From assembly GCA_040954595.2 (NCBI GenBank), contig CM082592.2, forward strand, positions 12,310,376-12,374,375: a stretch of 64,000 nt of DNA. Reading direction: 5' to 3'. The stretch's first letter is position 1. The number at the start of each line of letters is the position of its first letter. This document shows, piece after piece, positions 48,801 to 59,900 of the stretch. Below the pieces are notes generated by a model. That model made no database searches and was not told the origin of the DNA. It saw nothing but the letters and a program-made list of their open reading frames with translations. This DNA is from Balanoglossus misakiensis (Eukaryota > Hemichordata). The position numbers were made by a program, and so were the translations under genes.

Positions 48801-51800
48801 CACGCCATTACGACCGGAAGTCGCCGGCAACTTAGCCCAGATTCACCGCGCCGTTACGACCGAAAGTCGCCAGCAACTTCGCCCGGATTCACCGCGCCGT
48901 TACGACCGGAAGTCGCCGCAACTTGGCCCGGATTCACCGCGCCGTTGCCACCGGAAGTCGACGGCAACTTGGCCCAGATTCACCGCGCCGTTACGACCGG
49001 AAGTCGCCGGCAACTTTGCCCAGATTCACCGCGCCGTTACGACAGGAAGTCGCCGGCAACTTGGCGTAGTTTCACCGCGCCTTTACCACAGGAAGTCGCC
49101 GGCAACTTGGCCCGGATTCAAAGGAAGTCGCCATCAACTTGGCCCAGATTCACCGCGCCGTTACCACAGGAAATCGCCGGCAACTTGACCCAGATTCACC
49201 GCGCCGTTACGACAGGAAGTCGCCGGCAACTTGGCCCAGATTCACCGCGCCGTTACGACAGGAAGTCGCCGGCAACTTGGCCCAGATTCACCAAGCCGTT
49301 ACGGCCGGAAGTCGCCGCAACTTGGCCCGGATTCACAGGAAGTCGCCATCAACTTGGCCCAGATTCACCGCGCCGTTACCACAGGAAGTCGCCGGCAACT
49401 TGGCCCAGATTCACCACGCCATTACGACCGGAAGTCGCCGGCAACTTGGCCCAGATTCACCGCGCCGTTACGACCGAAAGTCGCCAGCAACTTCGCCCGG
49501 ATTCACCGCGCCGTTACGACCGGAAGTCGCCGCAACTTGGGCCGGATTCACCGCGCCGTTGCCACCGGAAGTCGACGGCAACTTGGCCCAGATTCACCGC
49601 GCCGTTACGACCGGAAGTCGCCGGCAACTTTGCCCAGATTCACCGCGCCGTTACGACAGGAAGTCGCCGGCAACTTGGCCTAGTTTCACCGCGCCGATAC
49701 CACCGGAAGTCGCCGGCAACTTGGCCCGGATTCAAAGGAAGTCGCCATCAACTTGGCCCAGATTCACCGCGCCGTTACCACAGGATATCGCCGGCAACTT
49801 CGCCCAGATTCACCGCGCCGTTACGACAGGAAGTCGCCGGCAACTTGGCCCAGATTCACCGCGCCGTTACCACCGGAAGTCGCCGGCAACTTGGCCCATA
49901 ATCACCGCGCCGTTACCACCGGAAGTCGCCGGCAACTTGGCCCAGATTCACCGCGCCGTTACCACAGGAAGTTGCCGGCAACTTGGCCCAGATTCACCGT
50001 GCCGTTACGACCGGAAGTCGCCGGCAACTTGGCCCGGATTCACAGGAAGTCTCCGGCAACTTGGCCCAGATTCTCCGCGCCGTTACGACCGGAAGTCGCC
50101 GGCAACTTGGCCCGGATTCACCGCGCCGTTACGACCGGAAGTCGCCGGCAACTTGGCCTGGATTCACCGCGCCATTACGACCGGAAGTCGCCGGCAACTT
50201 GGCTTGGATTCTCCGCGCCGTTACGACCGGAAGTCGCCGCAACTTGGCCCGGATTCACAGGAAGTCGCCATCAACTTGGCCCAGATTCAGCGCGCCGTTA
50301 CCACAGGAAATCGCCGGCAACTTGGCCCAGATTCACCGCGCCGTTACGACAGGAAGTCGCCGCCAACTTGGCCCAGATTCACCGCGCCGTTACCACCGGA
50401 AGTCGCCAGCAACTTGGCCGAGATTCACCGCGCCGTTACGACAGGAAGTCGCCGGCAACTTGGCCCAGATTCACAGGAAGTCGCCATCAACTTGGCCCAG
50501 ATTCAGCGCGCCGTTACCACAGGAAATCGCCGGCAACTTGGCCCAGATTCTTGCGCCGTTACGACCGGTAGTCGCCGGCAACTTGGCCCAGATTCACCGC
50601 GCTGTTACGACAGGAAGTCGCCGGCAACTTGTCCTAGTTTCACCGCGCCGTTACCACCGGAAGTCGCCGGCAACTTGGCCCGGATTCACAGGAAGTCGCC
50701 TTCAACTTGGCCCAGATTCACCGCGCCGTTACCACCGGAAGTCGCCGGCAACTTGGCCCGGATTCACAGGAAGTCGCCATCAACTTGGCCTAGTTTCACC
50801 ACGCCGTTACGACCGGAAGTCGCCGGCAACTTGGCCCGGATTCACCGCGCCTTTACCAACGGAAGTCGCCGGCAACTTGGCCCGGATTCACAGGAAGTCG
50901 CCATCAACTTGGCCCAGATTCACCGCGCTGTTACCACAGGAAATCGCCGGCAACTTGGCCTAGTTTCACCACGCCGTTACGACCGGAAGTCGCCGGCAAC
51001 TTGGCCCGGATTCACCGCGCCGTTACGACCGGAAGTCACCGGCAACTTGGCCTGGATTCACCGCGCCGTTACGACCGGAAGTCGCCGCAACTTGGCCCGG
51101 ATTCACCGCGCCGTTACGACCGGAAGTCACCGGCAACTTGGCCTGGATTCACCGCGCCGTTACGACCGGAAGTCGCCGCAACTTGGCCCGGATTCACAGG
51201 ATGTCGCCATCAACTCGGCCCAGATTCACCGCGCCGTTACCACAGGAAGTCGCCGGCAACTTGGCCCAGATTCACCGCACCGTTAAGACAGGAAGTCGCC
51301 GGCAACTTGGCCCAGATTCACCACGCCATTACGACCGGAAGTCACCGGCAACTTGGCCCAGATTCACCGCGCCGTTACCACCGGAAGTCGCCGGCAACTT
51401 GTCCCGGATTCACAGGAAGTCGCCATCAACTTGGCCCAGATTCACCGCGCCGTTACCACAGGAAGTCGCCGGCAACTTGGCCCAGATTCACCACGCCATT
51501 ACGACAGGAAGTCGCCGGCAACTTGGCCCAGATTCACCACGCCATTACTACCGGAAGTCGCCTGCAACTTGGCCCAGATTCACCGCGCCGTTACCACCGG
51601 AAGGCGCCGGCAACTTGGCCTGGATTCACAGGAAGTCGCCATCAACTTGGCCCAGATTCACCGCGCCGTTACCACAGGAAATCGCCGGCAACTTGGCCCA
51701 GATTCACCGCGCCGTTACGACCGGAAGTCGCCGCAACTTGGCCCGGATTCACAGGAAGTCGCCATCAACTTGGCCCAGATTCACCGCGCCGTTACCACAG

Positions 51801-53172
51801 GAAGTCGCCGGTATCTTGGCCCAGATTCATCGCGCCGTTACGACCGGAAGTCGCCGGCAACTTGGCCTGGATTCACCGCGCCGTTACGACCGGAAGTCGC
51901 CGCAACTTGGCCCGGATTCACTGCGCCGTTCCGACCGGAAGTCGCCGGCAACTTGGCTCGGATTCACCGCGCCGTTACGACCGGAAGTCGCCGCAACTTG
52001 GCCCGGATTCACAGGAAGTCGCCATCAACTTGGCCCAGATTCACCGCGCCTTTACTACAGGAAGTCGCCGGCAACTTGGCCCAGATTCACCGCGCCGTTA
52101 CGACAGGAAGTCGCCGGCAACTTGGCCCAGATTCACCACGCCATTACGACCGGAAGTCGCCGGCAACTTGGCCCAGATTCACCGCGCCGTTACGACAGGA
52201 AGTCGCCGGCAACTTGGCCCAGATTCACCGCGCCGTTACCACCGGAAGTCGCCGGCAACTTGGCCCGGATTCACAGGAAGTCGCCATCAACTTGGCCCAG
52301 ATTCAGCGCGCCGTTACCACAGGAAATCGCCGGCAACTTGGCCCAGATTCACCGCGCCGTTACGACAGGAAGTCGCCGCCAACTTGGCCTGGATTCACCG
52401 CGCCGTTACCACCGGAAGTCGCCAGCAACTTGGCCGAGATTCACCGCGCCGTTACGACAGGAAGTCGCCGGCAACTTGGCCCAGATTCACAGGAAGTCGC
52501 CATCAACTTGGCCCAGATTCAGCGCGCCGTTACCACAGGAAATCGCCGGCAACTTGGCCCAGATTCTTGCGCCGTTACGACCGGTAGTCGCCGGCAACTT
52601 GGCCCAGATTCACTGCGCCTTTACCAACGGAAGTCGCCGGCAACTTGGCCCGGATTCACAGGAAGTCGCCATCAACTTGGCCTAGTTTCACCACGCCGTT
52701 ACGACCGGAAGTCGCCGGCAACTTGGCCCGGATTCACCGCGCCTTTACCAACGGAAGTCGCCGGCAACTTGGCCCGGATTCGCAGGAAGTCACCATCAAC
52801 TTGGCCCAGATTCACCGCGCCGTTACCACAGGAAGTCGCCGGCAACTTGGCCCAGATTAACCACGCCATTACGACAGGAAGTCGCCGGCAACTTGGCCCA
52901 GATTCACCGCGCCGTTATGACCGAAAGTCGCCAGCAACTTCGCCCGGATTCACCGCGCCGTTACGACCGGAAGTCACCGCAACTTGGCCCAGATTCACCG
53001 CGCCGTTACTACAGGAAGTCGCCGGCAACTTGGCCTAGTTTCACCGCGCCGTTACCACCGGAAGTCGCCGGCAACTTGGCCCGGATTCACAGGAAGTCGC
53101 CATCAACTTGGCCCAGATTCACCGCGCTGTTACCACAGGAAATCGCCGGCAACTTGGCCTAGTTTCACCACG
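39871..53172 (+). repeat. Tandem duplication, 6.6-kb unit (largest higher-order repeat)
   Basis: Copy 1 is 39871-46482 (6612 bp) and copy 2 is 46483-53172. The offset is 6612 up to about 51410 and 6690 afterwards, because copy 2 has a 78-bp insertion (one 46-bp plus one 32-bp unit) near 51411-51488. Apart from that I see only scattered single-base differences. Private variants such as GATTCTTGCGCCGTTACG (43936, 50548) are shared. Confidence 0.9.
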
Positions 53173-54658
53173 CCGTTACGACCGGAAGTCGCCGGCAACT
53201 TGGCCCAGATTCACCACGCCATTACGACCGGAAGTCACCGGCAACTTGGCCCAGATTCACCGCGCCGTTACCACCGGAAGTCGCCGGCAACTTGTCCCGG
53301 TTTCACAGGAAGTCGCCATCAACTTGGCCCAGATTCACCGCGCCGTTACCACAGGAAGTCGCCGGCAACTTGGCCCAGATTCACCACGCCATTACGACAG
53401 GAAGTCGCCGGCAACTTGGCCCAGATTCACCACGCCATTACTACCGGAAGTCGCCGGCAACTTGGCCCAGATTCACCGCGCCGTTACCACCGGAAGTCGC
53501 CGGCAACTTGGCCTGGATTCACAGGAAGTCGCCATCAACTTGGCCCAGATTCACCGCGCCGTTACCACAGGAAATCGCCGGCAACTTGGCCCAGATTCAC
53601 CGCGCCGTTACGACCGGAAGTCGCCGCAACTTGACCCGGATTCACAGGAAGTCGCCATCAACTTGGCCTAGTTTCACCACGCCGTTACGACCGGAAGTCG
53701 CCGGCAACTTGGCCCGGATTCACCGCGCCTTTACCAACGGAAGTCGCCGGCAACTTGGCCCGGATTCGCAGGAAGTCACCATCAACTTGGCCCAGATTCA
53801 CCGCGCCGTTACCACAGGAAGTCGCCTGCAACTTGGCCCAGATTAACCACGCCATTACGACAGGAAGTCGCCGGCAACTTGGCCCAGATTCACCGCGCCG
53901 TTATGACCGAAAGTCGCCAGCAACTTCGCCCGGATTCACCGCGCCGTTACGACCGGAAGTCACCGCAACTTGGCCCAGATTCACCGCGCCGTTACGACTG
54001 GAAGTCGCCGGCAACTTGGCCTAGTTTCACCGCGCCGTTAACACCGGAAGTCGCCGGCAACTTGGCCCGGATTCACAGGAAGTCGCCATCAACTTGGCCC
54101 AGATTCACCGCGCTGTTACCACAGGAAATCGCCGGCAACTTGGCCTAGTTTCACCACGCCGTTACGACCAGAAGTCGCCGGCAACTTGGCCCAGATTCAC
54201 CACGCCATTACGACCGGAAGTCACCGGCAACTTGGCCCAGATTCACCGCGCCGTTACCACCAGAAGTCGCCGGCAACTTGTCCCGGATTCACAGGAAGTC
54301 GCCATCAACTTGGCCCAGATTCACCGCGCCGTTACCACAGGAAGTCGCCGGCAACTTGGCCCAGATTCACCACGCCATTACGACAGGAAGTCGCCGGCAA
54401 CTTGGCCCAGATTCACCACGCCATTACTACCGGAAGTCGCCGGCAACTTGGCCCAGATTCACCGCGCCGTTACCACCGGAAGTCGCCGGCAACTTGGCCT
54501 GGATTCACAGGAAGTCGCCATCAACTTGGCCCAGATTCACCGCGCCGTTACCACAGGAAATCGCCGGCAACTTGGCCCAGATTCACCGCGCCGTTACGAC
54601 CGGAAGTCGCCGCAACTTGGCCCGGATTTACAGGAAGTCGCCATCAACTTGGCCCAGA
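52645..54658 (+). repeat. Tandem duplication, 986-bp period, distal end of array
   Basis: The block from 52645 recurs from 53631 at offset 986, for example the GATTCGCAGGAAGTCACC variant at about 52780 and 53766. It overlaps the end of the 6.6-kb duplication, so it must be younger than it. The last 430 bp of satellite after it are less regular. Confidence 0.85.
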
Positions 54659-55086
54659 TTCACCGCGCCGTTACCACAGGAAGTCGCCGGTAACTTGGCC
54701 CAGATTCATCGCGCCGTTACGACAGGAAGTCGCCGGCAACTTGGCCCAGATTCACCGCGCCGTTATGACCGGAAGTCGCTGGCAACTTGGCCCGGATTCA
54801 CCACGCCGTTACGACAGGAAGTCGCCGGCAACTTGGCCTGGATTCACCGCGCCGTTACGACCGGAAGTCGCCGCAACTTGGCCCGGATTCACAGGAAGTC
54901 GCCGGCAACTTGGCCCAGATTCATCGCGCCGTTACGACCGGAAGTCGCCGGCATCTTGGCCGGGATTCTCCGCGCCGTTACGACCGGAAGTCGCCGCAAC
55001 TTGGCCCGGATTCACCGCGCCGTTACGACAGGAAGTCGCCGGCAACTTGGCCCGGATTCACCGCGCCGTTACGACTGGAAGTCGCC

Positions 55087-55255
55087 GTTCCCAGCGTAAG
55101 ATAAGTAAACCAGAGCGCCTAGACTTGTGAACTCTCATGAGCTCAATCAGTGACACTTCAGTTATGAGTTCATTTATTGAAAAACATTGTTATTGACATT
55201 CACAAGTTCAGATTTTGCCAAACTGTGTTCTATCACTTTTTCTTAAAAAGGGGGT
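55087..55255 (+). mobile_element. Probable 3' internal tail and polypurine tract of an LTR retrotransposon
   Basis: Unique AT-rich sequence starts right after the satellite and ends in AAAAAGGGGG (55245-55254). That is a good polypurine tract immediately before an LTR start. No protein domain can be read in these 169 bases, so the element type is inferred from layout only. The preceding coding region is missing, replaced by satellite. Confidence 0.45.
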
Positions 55256-55479
55256 TGTTGTGTTATCACCTTGTGACAGCTATCCTTGCTATAGCGCCCT
55301 CGCTCGCCCCCTGATTTCTAGTGCATGTAACCTTGCTGTTACTTCTCTCTCTTGCTGTTGTTCATGGCGGACTGTAGGCACAGTCGCGCACATCTACCCT
55401 GAATAAATGTTGCGTTAGTCAGTCCTGGTCATCGATCCACCCCACGGTCTCCGGAATAATAATAGTCAATAACATAACA
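55256..55479 (+). mobile_element. LTR of a retrotransposon (about 224 bp)
   Basis: The segment begins TGTTGTGTTATCACC and ends AACATAACA, the TG...CA ends usual for LTRs, with short inverted TGTT/AACA termini. AATAAA at 55402 could be its polyadenylation signal. The following TGGTGTTAGG resembles a tRNA primer-binding site of Gypsy-type elements. A second LTR is not present in the window. The start could instead be 55261 (TGTTATCACC), which pairs better with the end (ATAACA). Confidence 0.55.
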
Positions 55480-55638
55480 TGGTGTTAGGAAAGGTGACTT
55501 TAGCCGTCAACTAGAAACCTTCGCTGAAGTAGTGATCAGAAGAAACCAACGGACTCGACTGCACAGAACATTGCCAGGTATTGTAACACACACTGAGACG
55601 CTCTCCACGCCAAAATCGAAACAGCATGGCAGAATTAT
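55480..55638 (+). mobile_element. Possible PBS and leader of an LTR retrotransposon
   Basis: TGGTGTTAGGAAAGG directly after the LTR starts with TGG, as primer-binding sites do. The remaining 140 bases contain a short open frame but no recognisable gag motif. The stretch is cut at 55638 by the inverted-repeat element and does not visibly resume after it. Confidence 0.4.
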
Positions 55639-55640
55639 TA

Positions 55641-55862
55641 TGAAATTCGAAATACTAGCAACAAACGGCAAACTAGCAACATCGTATTTCTTTGATTCCG
55701 CCGCCACGTTTTCTCAAAAATTGTAACAACGTCACAATTTAGTAGACAAAGCGGCGTCCCCCATCCCCATCCCTATTGCGCAGTTGAAGTACGTGCGTGT
55801 TGAGAGAGACGTGTCGACTCGAACACGGACGACGAGAGTTTTTAGCGTGTCGAACGCTGCTC
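55641..55862 (+). repeat. Left terminal inverted repeat
   Basis: 222 bp from TGAAATTCGAAATACTAGC to CGTGTCGAACGCTGCTC. Contains the longer CCATCCCCATCCC version of the indel. Confidence 0.88.
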
Positions 55863-56624
55863 TACGAAGCTCGTAGTTACCTTCTGACCGGGACATTTGT
55901 GCTTGAACAGACTGTGTTTCTTCCGATGGGTTCTTGCCGATTGCCGCACGCCGGCAGGTATGAAAGTGTGGGACGTCGATCCACCGGCCGGCTGCACTGC
56001 TCCAAACATGACCAGCTCCACGCCACTTTGAGGTGCACCACGGTCGGATATCCCACCCCGGCTGCCGGACAGCATATGAAGGTGTCTGAGGCCTTTTCTA
56101 GTCAAAGTGTTCACGTTTATAATGTTAGGGTTTTCGGAATGGGAAATAGCGGAACAAGAACATGGATATACACTTAATCATGAACGCCAAACAAACACGT
56201 TGAAAAAGCCAGATCAGAAAAAAATTCATGTAGCGTCCGCCGCTGGGCGCGATGACGCGTTAACGTTATTTTTCAAACAACGTAACCTGTCACGATTGCT
56301 GCCACAAACAACAAGTTCATGCTTAGGTCGAGAAAGTTCTCAAGCGGCCGGGTGATCGCGGCAAGGTTAGCGGCGGTCTCGCACGCCCGAATTTGCCACA
56401 AAACTATCAGTCCACACAGCAATGCCGTTCAAACTATTCTGTCGTATTTATTTCAAAACAAATTCGGAATACAACATGGCAGTTTGGTACGTCGTCTCTA
56501 TCCTACAATGTTAATTCTCATCTCAATCTCTAAAAAAGTTCAACAGACAGGATACACCCGTGGCACTAGGAACAGCAAAATTCACATCTCTGCTTCACAT
56601 GAATCTACTGACCTGAAGTGGGAG

Positions 56625-56842
56625 GAGCAGCGTTCGACACGCTTAACAACTCTCGTCGTCCGTGTTCGAGTCGACACGTCTCTCTCAACACGCACGTACT
56701 TCAACTGCGCAATAGGGATGGGGGACGCCTCTTAGTCTACTAAATTGTGACGTTGTTACAATTTTTGACAAAAACGTGGCGGCGGAATCAAAGAAATACG
56801 ATGTTGCTAGTTTGCCGTTTGTTGCTAGTATTTCGAATTTCA
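56625..56842 (-). repeat. Right terminal inverted repeat
   Basis: 218 bp, the inverse of the left repeat. It starts GAGCAGCGTTCGACACG and ends GCTAGTATTTCGAATTTCA, one CATCCC unit shorter. Confidence 0.88.
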
Positions 56843-56864
56843 TAGTAAGTGGGCTCCCTCCTCA

Positions 56865-56910
56865 GGCCCATTTCACCGCAGCGTTCCGGCTGGAAGTCGA
56901 CCGCAACTTA
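56865..56910 (+). repeat. Single diverged 46-bp satellite unit
   Basis: GGCCCATTTCACCGCAGCGT followed by a diverged tail ending AAGTCGACCGCAACTTA. It matches the left subfamily (CCCA.TTTCACCGC, GTCGACCGCAAC) better than the main array. This shows that the mobile elements lie between satellite sequences, and that the 46-bp family once reached the edge of the 70-bp array. Confidence 0.85.
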
Positions 56911-56980
56911 GGCATAGGTTAGGATTAGGATTCCAGTCTATGGTTAGGGCTCGGGTTAGGATTAGGTCTCCAGTCCAGGG
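56911..56980 (+). repeat. Diverged telomere-like transition
   Basis: TTAGG-, TTAGGA- and TCGGG-containing sequence that resembles an imperfect 70-bp unit (TCCAGTCTATGGTTAGGG, then GTCTCCAGTCCAGGG). It leads into the regular array. Confidence 0.85.
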
Positions 56981-59900
56981 CTCCTCGGCTAGGATTAGGG
57001 TTAGGGTTGCAGTCTGGGGTTAGGATTAGGGTTAGGTCTCCAGTCCAGGGCTCCTCGGCTAGGATTAGGGTTAGGGTTGCAGTCTGGGGTTAGGATTAGG
57101 GTTAGGTCTCCAGTCCAGGGCTCCTCGGCTAGGATTAGGGTTAGGGTTGCAGTCTGGGGTTAGGATTAGGGTTAGGTCTCCAGTCCAGGGCTCCTCGGCT
57201 AGGATTAGGGTTAGGGTTGCAGTCTGGGGTTAGGATTAGGGTTAGGTCTCCAGTCCAGGGCTCCTCGGCTAGGATTAGGGTTAGGGTTGCAGTCTGGGGT
57301 TAGGATTAGGGTTAGGTCTCCAGTCCAGGGCTCCTCGGCTAGGATTAGGGTTAGGGTTGCAGTCTGGGGTTAGGATTAGGGTTAGGTCTCCAGTCCAGGG
57401 CTCCTCGGCTAGGATTAGGGTTAGGGTTGCAGTCTGGGGTTAGGATTAGGGTTAGGTCTCCAGTCCAGGGCTCCTCGGCTAGGATTAGGGTTAGGGTTGC
57501 AGTCTGGGGTTAGGATTAGGGTTAGGTCTCCAGTCCAGGGCTCCTCGGCTAGGATTAGGGTTAGGGTTGCAGTCTGGGGTTAGGATTAGGGTTAGGTCTC
57601 CAGTCCAGGGCTCCTCGGCTAGGATTAGGGTTAGGGTTGCAGTCTGGGGTTAGGATTAGGGTTAGGTCTCCAGTCCAGGGCTCCTCGGCTAGGATTAGGG
57701 TTAGGGTTGCAGTCTGGGGTTAGGATTAGGGTTAGGTCTCCAGTCCAGGGCTCCTCGGCTAGGATTAGGGTTAGGGTTGCAGTCTGGGGTTAGGATTAGG
57801 GTTAGGTCTCCAGTCCAGGGCTCCTCGGCTAGGATTAGGGTTAGGGTTGCAGTCTGGGGTTAGGATTAGGGTTAGGTCTCCAGTCCAGGGCTCCTCGGCT
57901 AGGATTAGGGTTAGGGTTGCAGTCTGGGGTTAGGATTAGGGTTAGGTCTCCAGTCCAGGGCTCCTCGGCTAGGATTAGGGTTAGGGTTGCAGTCTGGGGT
58001 TAGGATTAGGGTTAGGTCTCCAGTCCAGGGCTCCTCGGCTAGGATTAGGGTTAGGGTTGCAGTCTGGGGTTAGGATTAGGGTTAGGTCTCCAGTCCAGGG
58101 CTCCTCGGCTAGGATTAGGGTTAGGGTTGCAGTCTGGGGTTAGGATTAGGGTTAGGTCTCCAGTCCAGGGCTCCTCGGCTAGGATTAGGGTTAGGGTTGC
58201 AGTCTGGGGTTAGGATTAGGGTTAGGTCTCCAGTCCAGGGCTCCTCGGCTAGGATTAGGGTTAGGGTTGCAGTCTGGGGTTAGGATTAGGGTTAGGTCTC
58301 CAGTCCAGGGCTCCTCGGCTAGGATTAGGGTTAGGGTTGCAGTCTGGGGTTAGGATTAGGGTTAGGTCTCCAGTCCAGGGCTCCTCGGCTAGGATTAGGG
58401 TTAGGGTTGCAGTCTGGGGTTAGGATTAGGGTTAGGTCTCCAGTCCAGGGCTCCTCGGCTAGGATTAGGGTTAGGGTTGCAGTCTGGGGTTAGGATTAGG
58501 GTTAGGTCTCCAGTCCAGGGCTCCTCGGCTAGGATTAGGGTTAGGGTTGCAGTCTGGGGTTAGGATTAGGGTTAGGTCTCCAGTCCAGGGCTCCTCGGCT
58601 AGGATTAGGGTTAGGGTTGCAGTCTGGGGTTAGGATTAGGGTTAGGTCTCCAGTCCAGGGCTCCTCGGCTAGGATTAGGGTTAGGGTTGCAGTCTGGGGT
58701 TAGGATTAGGGTTAGGTCTCCAGTCCAGGGCTCCTCGGCTAGGATTAGGGTTAGGGTTGCAGTCTGGGGTTAGGATTAGGGTTAGGTCTCCAGTCCAGGG
58801 CTCCTCGGCTAGGATTAGGGTTAGGGTTGCAGTCTGGGGTTAGGATTAGGGTTAGGTCTCCAGTCCAGGGCTCCTCGGCTAGGATTAGGGTTAGGGTTGC
58901 AGTCTGGGGTTAGGATTAGGGTTAGGTCTCCAGTCCAGGGCTCCTCGGCTAGGATTAGGGTTAGGGTTGCAGTCTGGGGTTAGGATTAGGGTTAGGTCTC
59001 CAGTCCAGGGCTCCTCGGCTAGGATTAGGGTTAGGGTTGCAGTCTGGGGTTAGGATTAGGGTTAGGTCTCCAGTCCAGGGCTCCTCGGCTAGGATTAGGG
59101 TTAGGGTTGCAGTCTGGGGTTAGGATTAGGGTTAGGTCTCCAGTCCAGGGCTCCTCGGCTAGGATTAGGGTTAGGGTTGCAGTCTGGGGTTAGGATTAGG
59201 GTTAGGTCTCCAGTCCAGGGCTCCTCGGCTAGGATTAGGGTTAGGGTTGCAGTCTGGGGTTAGGATTAGGGTTAGGTCTCCAGTCCAGGGCTCCTCGGCT
59301 AGGATTAGGGTTAGGGTTGCAGTCTGGGGTTAGGATTAGGGTTAGGTCTCCAGTCCAGGGCTCCTCGGCTAGGATTAGGGTTAGGGTTGCAGTCTGGGGT
59401 TAGGATTAGGGTTAGGTCTCCAGTCCAGGGCTCCTCGGCTAGGATTAGGGTTAGGGTTGCAGTCTGGGGTTAGGATTAGGGTTAGGTCTCCAGTCCAGGG
59501 CTCCTCGGCTAGGATTAGGGTTAGGGTTGCAGTCTGGGGTTAGGATTAGGGTTAGGTCTCCAGTCCAGGGCTCCTCGGCTAGGATTAGGGTTAGGGTTGC
59601 AGTCTGGGGTTAGGATTAGGGTTAGGTCTCCAGTCCAGGGCTCCTCGGCTAGGATTAGGGTTAGGGTTGCAGTCTGGGGTTAGGATTAGGGTTAGGTCTC
59701 CAGTCCAGGGCTCCTCGGCTAGGATTAGGGTTAGGGTTGCAGTCTGGGGTTAGGATTAGGGTTAGGTCTCCAGTCCAGGGCTCCTCGGCTAGGATTAGGG
59801 TTAGGGTTGCAGTCTGGGGTTAGGATTAGGGTTAGGTCTCCAGTCCAGGGCTCCTCGGCTAGGATTAGGGTTAGGGTTGCAGTCTGGGGTTAGGATTAGG

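Larger units (their letters stand above)
7376..55086 (+). repeat. Main 46-bp subtelomeric satellite array (47.7 kb, about 1000 units)
   Basis: Direct repeats with core CAACTTGGCCCAGATTCACC followed by GCGCCGTTACGACCGGAAG and TCGCCGG. Recurrent variants are ACCACAGG or ACGACAGG for ACGACCGG, TAGTTTCACC for CAGATTCACC, CACGCCATT for CGCGCCGTT, and TTATGACCGAAAG. A 45-bp form has lost one G (TCGCCGCAAC). A 32-bp form has lost 14 bp around CGCGCCGTTACC and reads CCCGGATTCACAGGAAGTCG. The consensus has 7 CpGs in 46 bp. It has no stop in any plus frame, so long open frames with a 46-residue period arise automatically; they are not genes. Units are arranged in higher-order repeats listed separately. 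Confidence 0.96.
55641..56842. mobile_element. Non-autonomous DNA transposon with about 220-bp terminal inverted repeats
   Basis: The left repeat 55641-55862 and the right repeat 56625-56842 are reverse complements over their whole length. I see only a few substitutions and a 6-bp indel (CCCCCATCCCCATCCC against CCCCCATCCC). The outer ends read TGAAATTCGAAATACTAGC. TA flanks both ends (55639-55640 and 56843-56844), a possible TA target-site duplication. The 762-bp interior (55863-56624) has only short open frames with no transposase motif, so movement would need enzymes from elsewhere. The superfamily is not assignable by eye; TA targets fit Tc1/mariner-type elements among others. Confidence 0.85.

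Noticed and set aside
7376-55086. CRISPR-like array (regular short direct repeats)
   Set aside because: Repeats are contiguous with no unique spacers, and the host is a eukaryote with introns and TTAGGG telomeres.
7473-55130. Dozens of long plus-strand open frames (up to 880 codons) with a MAQIHRAVTTGSRRQLGPDS-type repeat
   Set aside because: The 46-bp unit has no stop in any plus frame and 46 is not a multiple of three, so a 46-residue periodic frame appears automatically. Unit-length changes shift the frame without any conservation, and there are no unique flanks or expression signals.
55797-56735. Open frames of 82-138 codons inside the inverted-repeat element
   Set aside because: They are short, overlap the terminal repeats, and show no transposase motif or splice signals.
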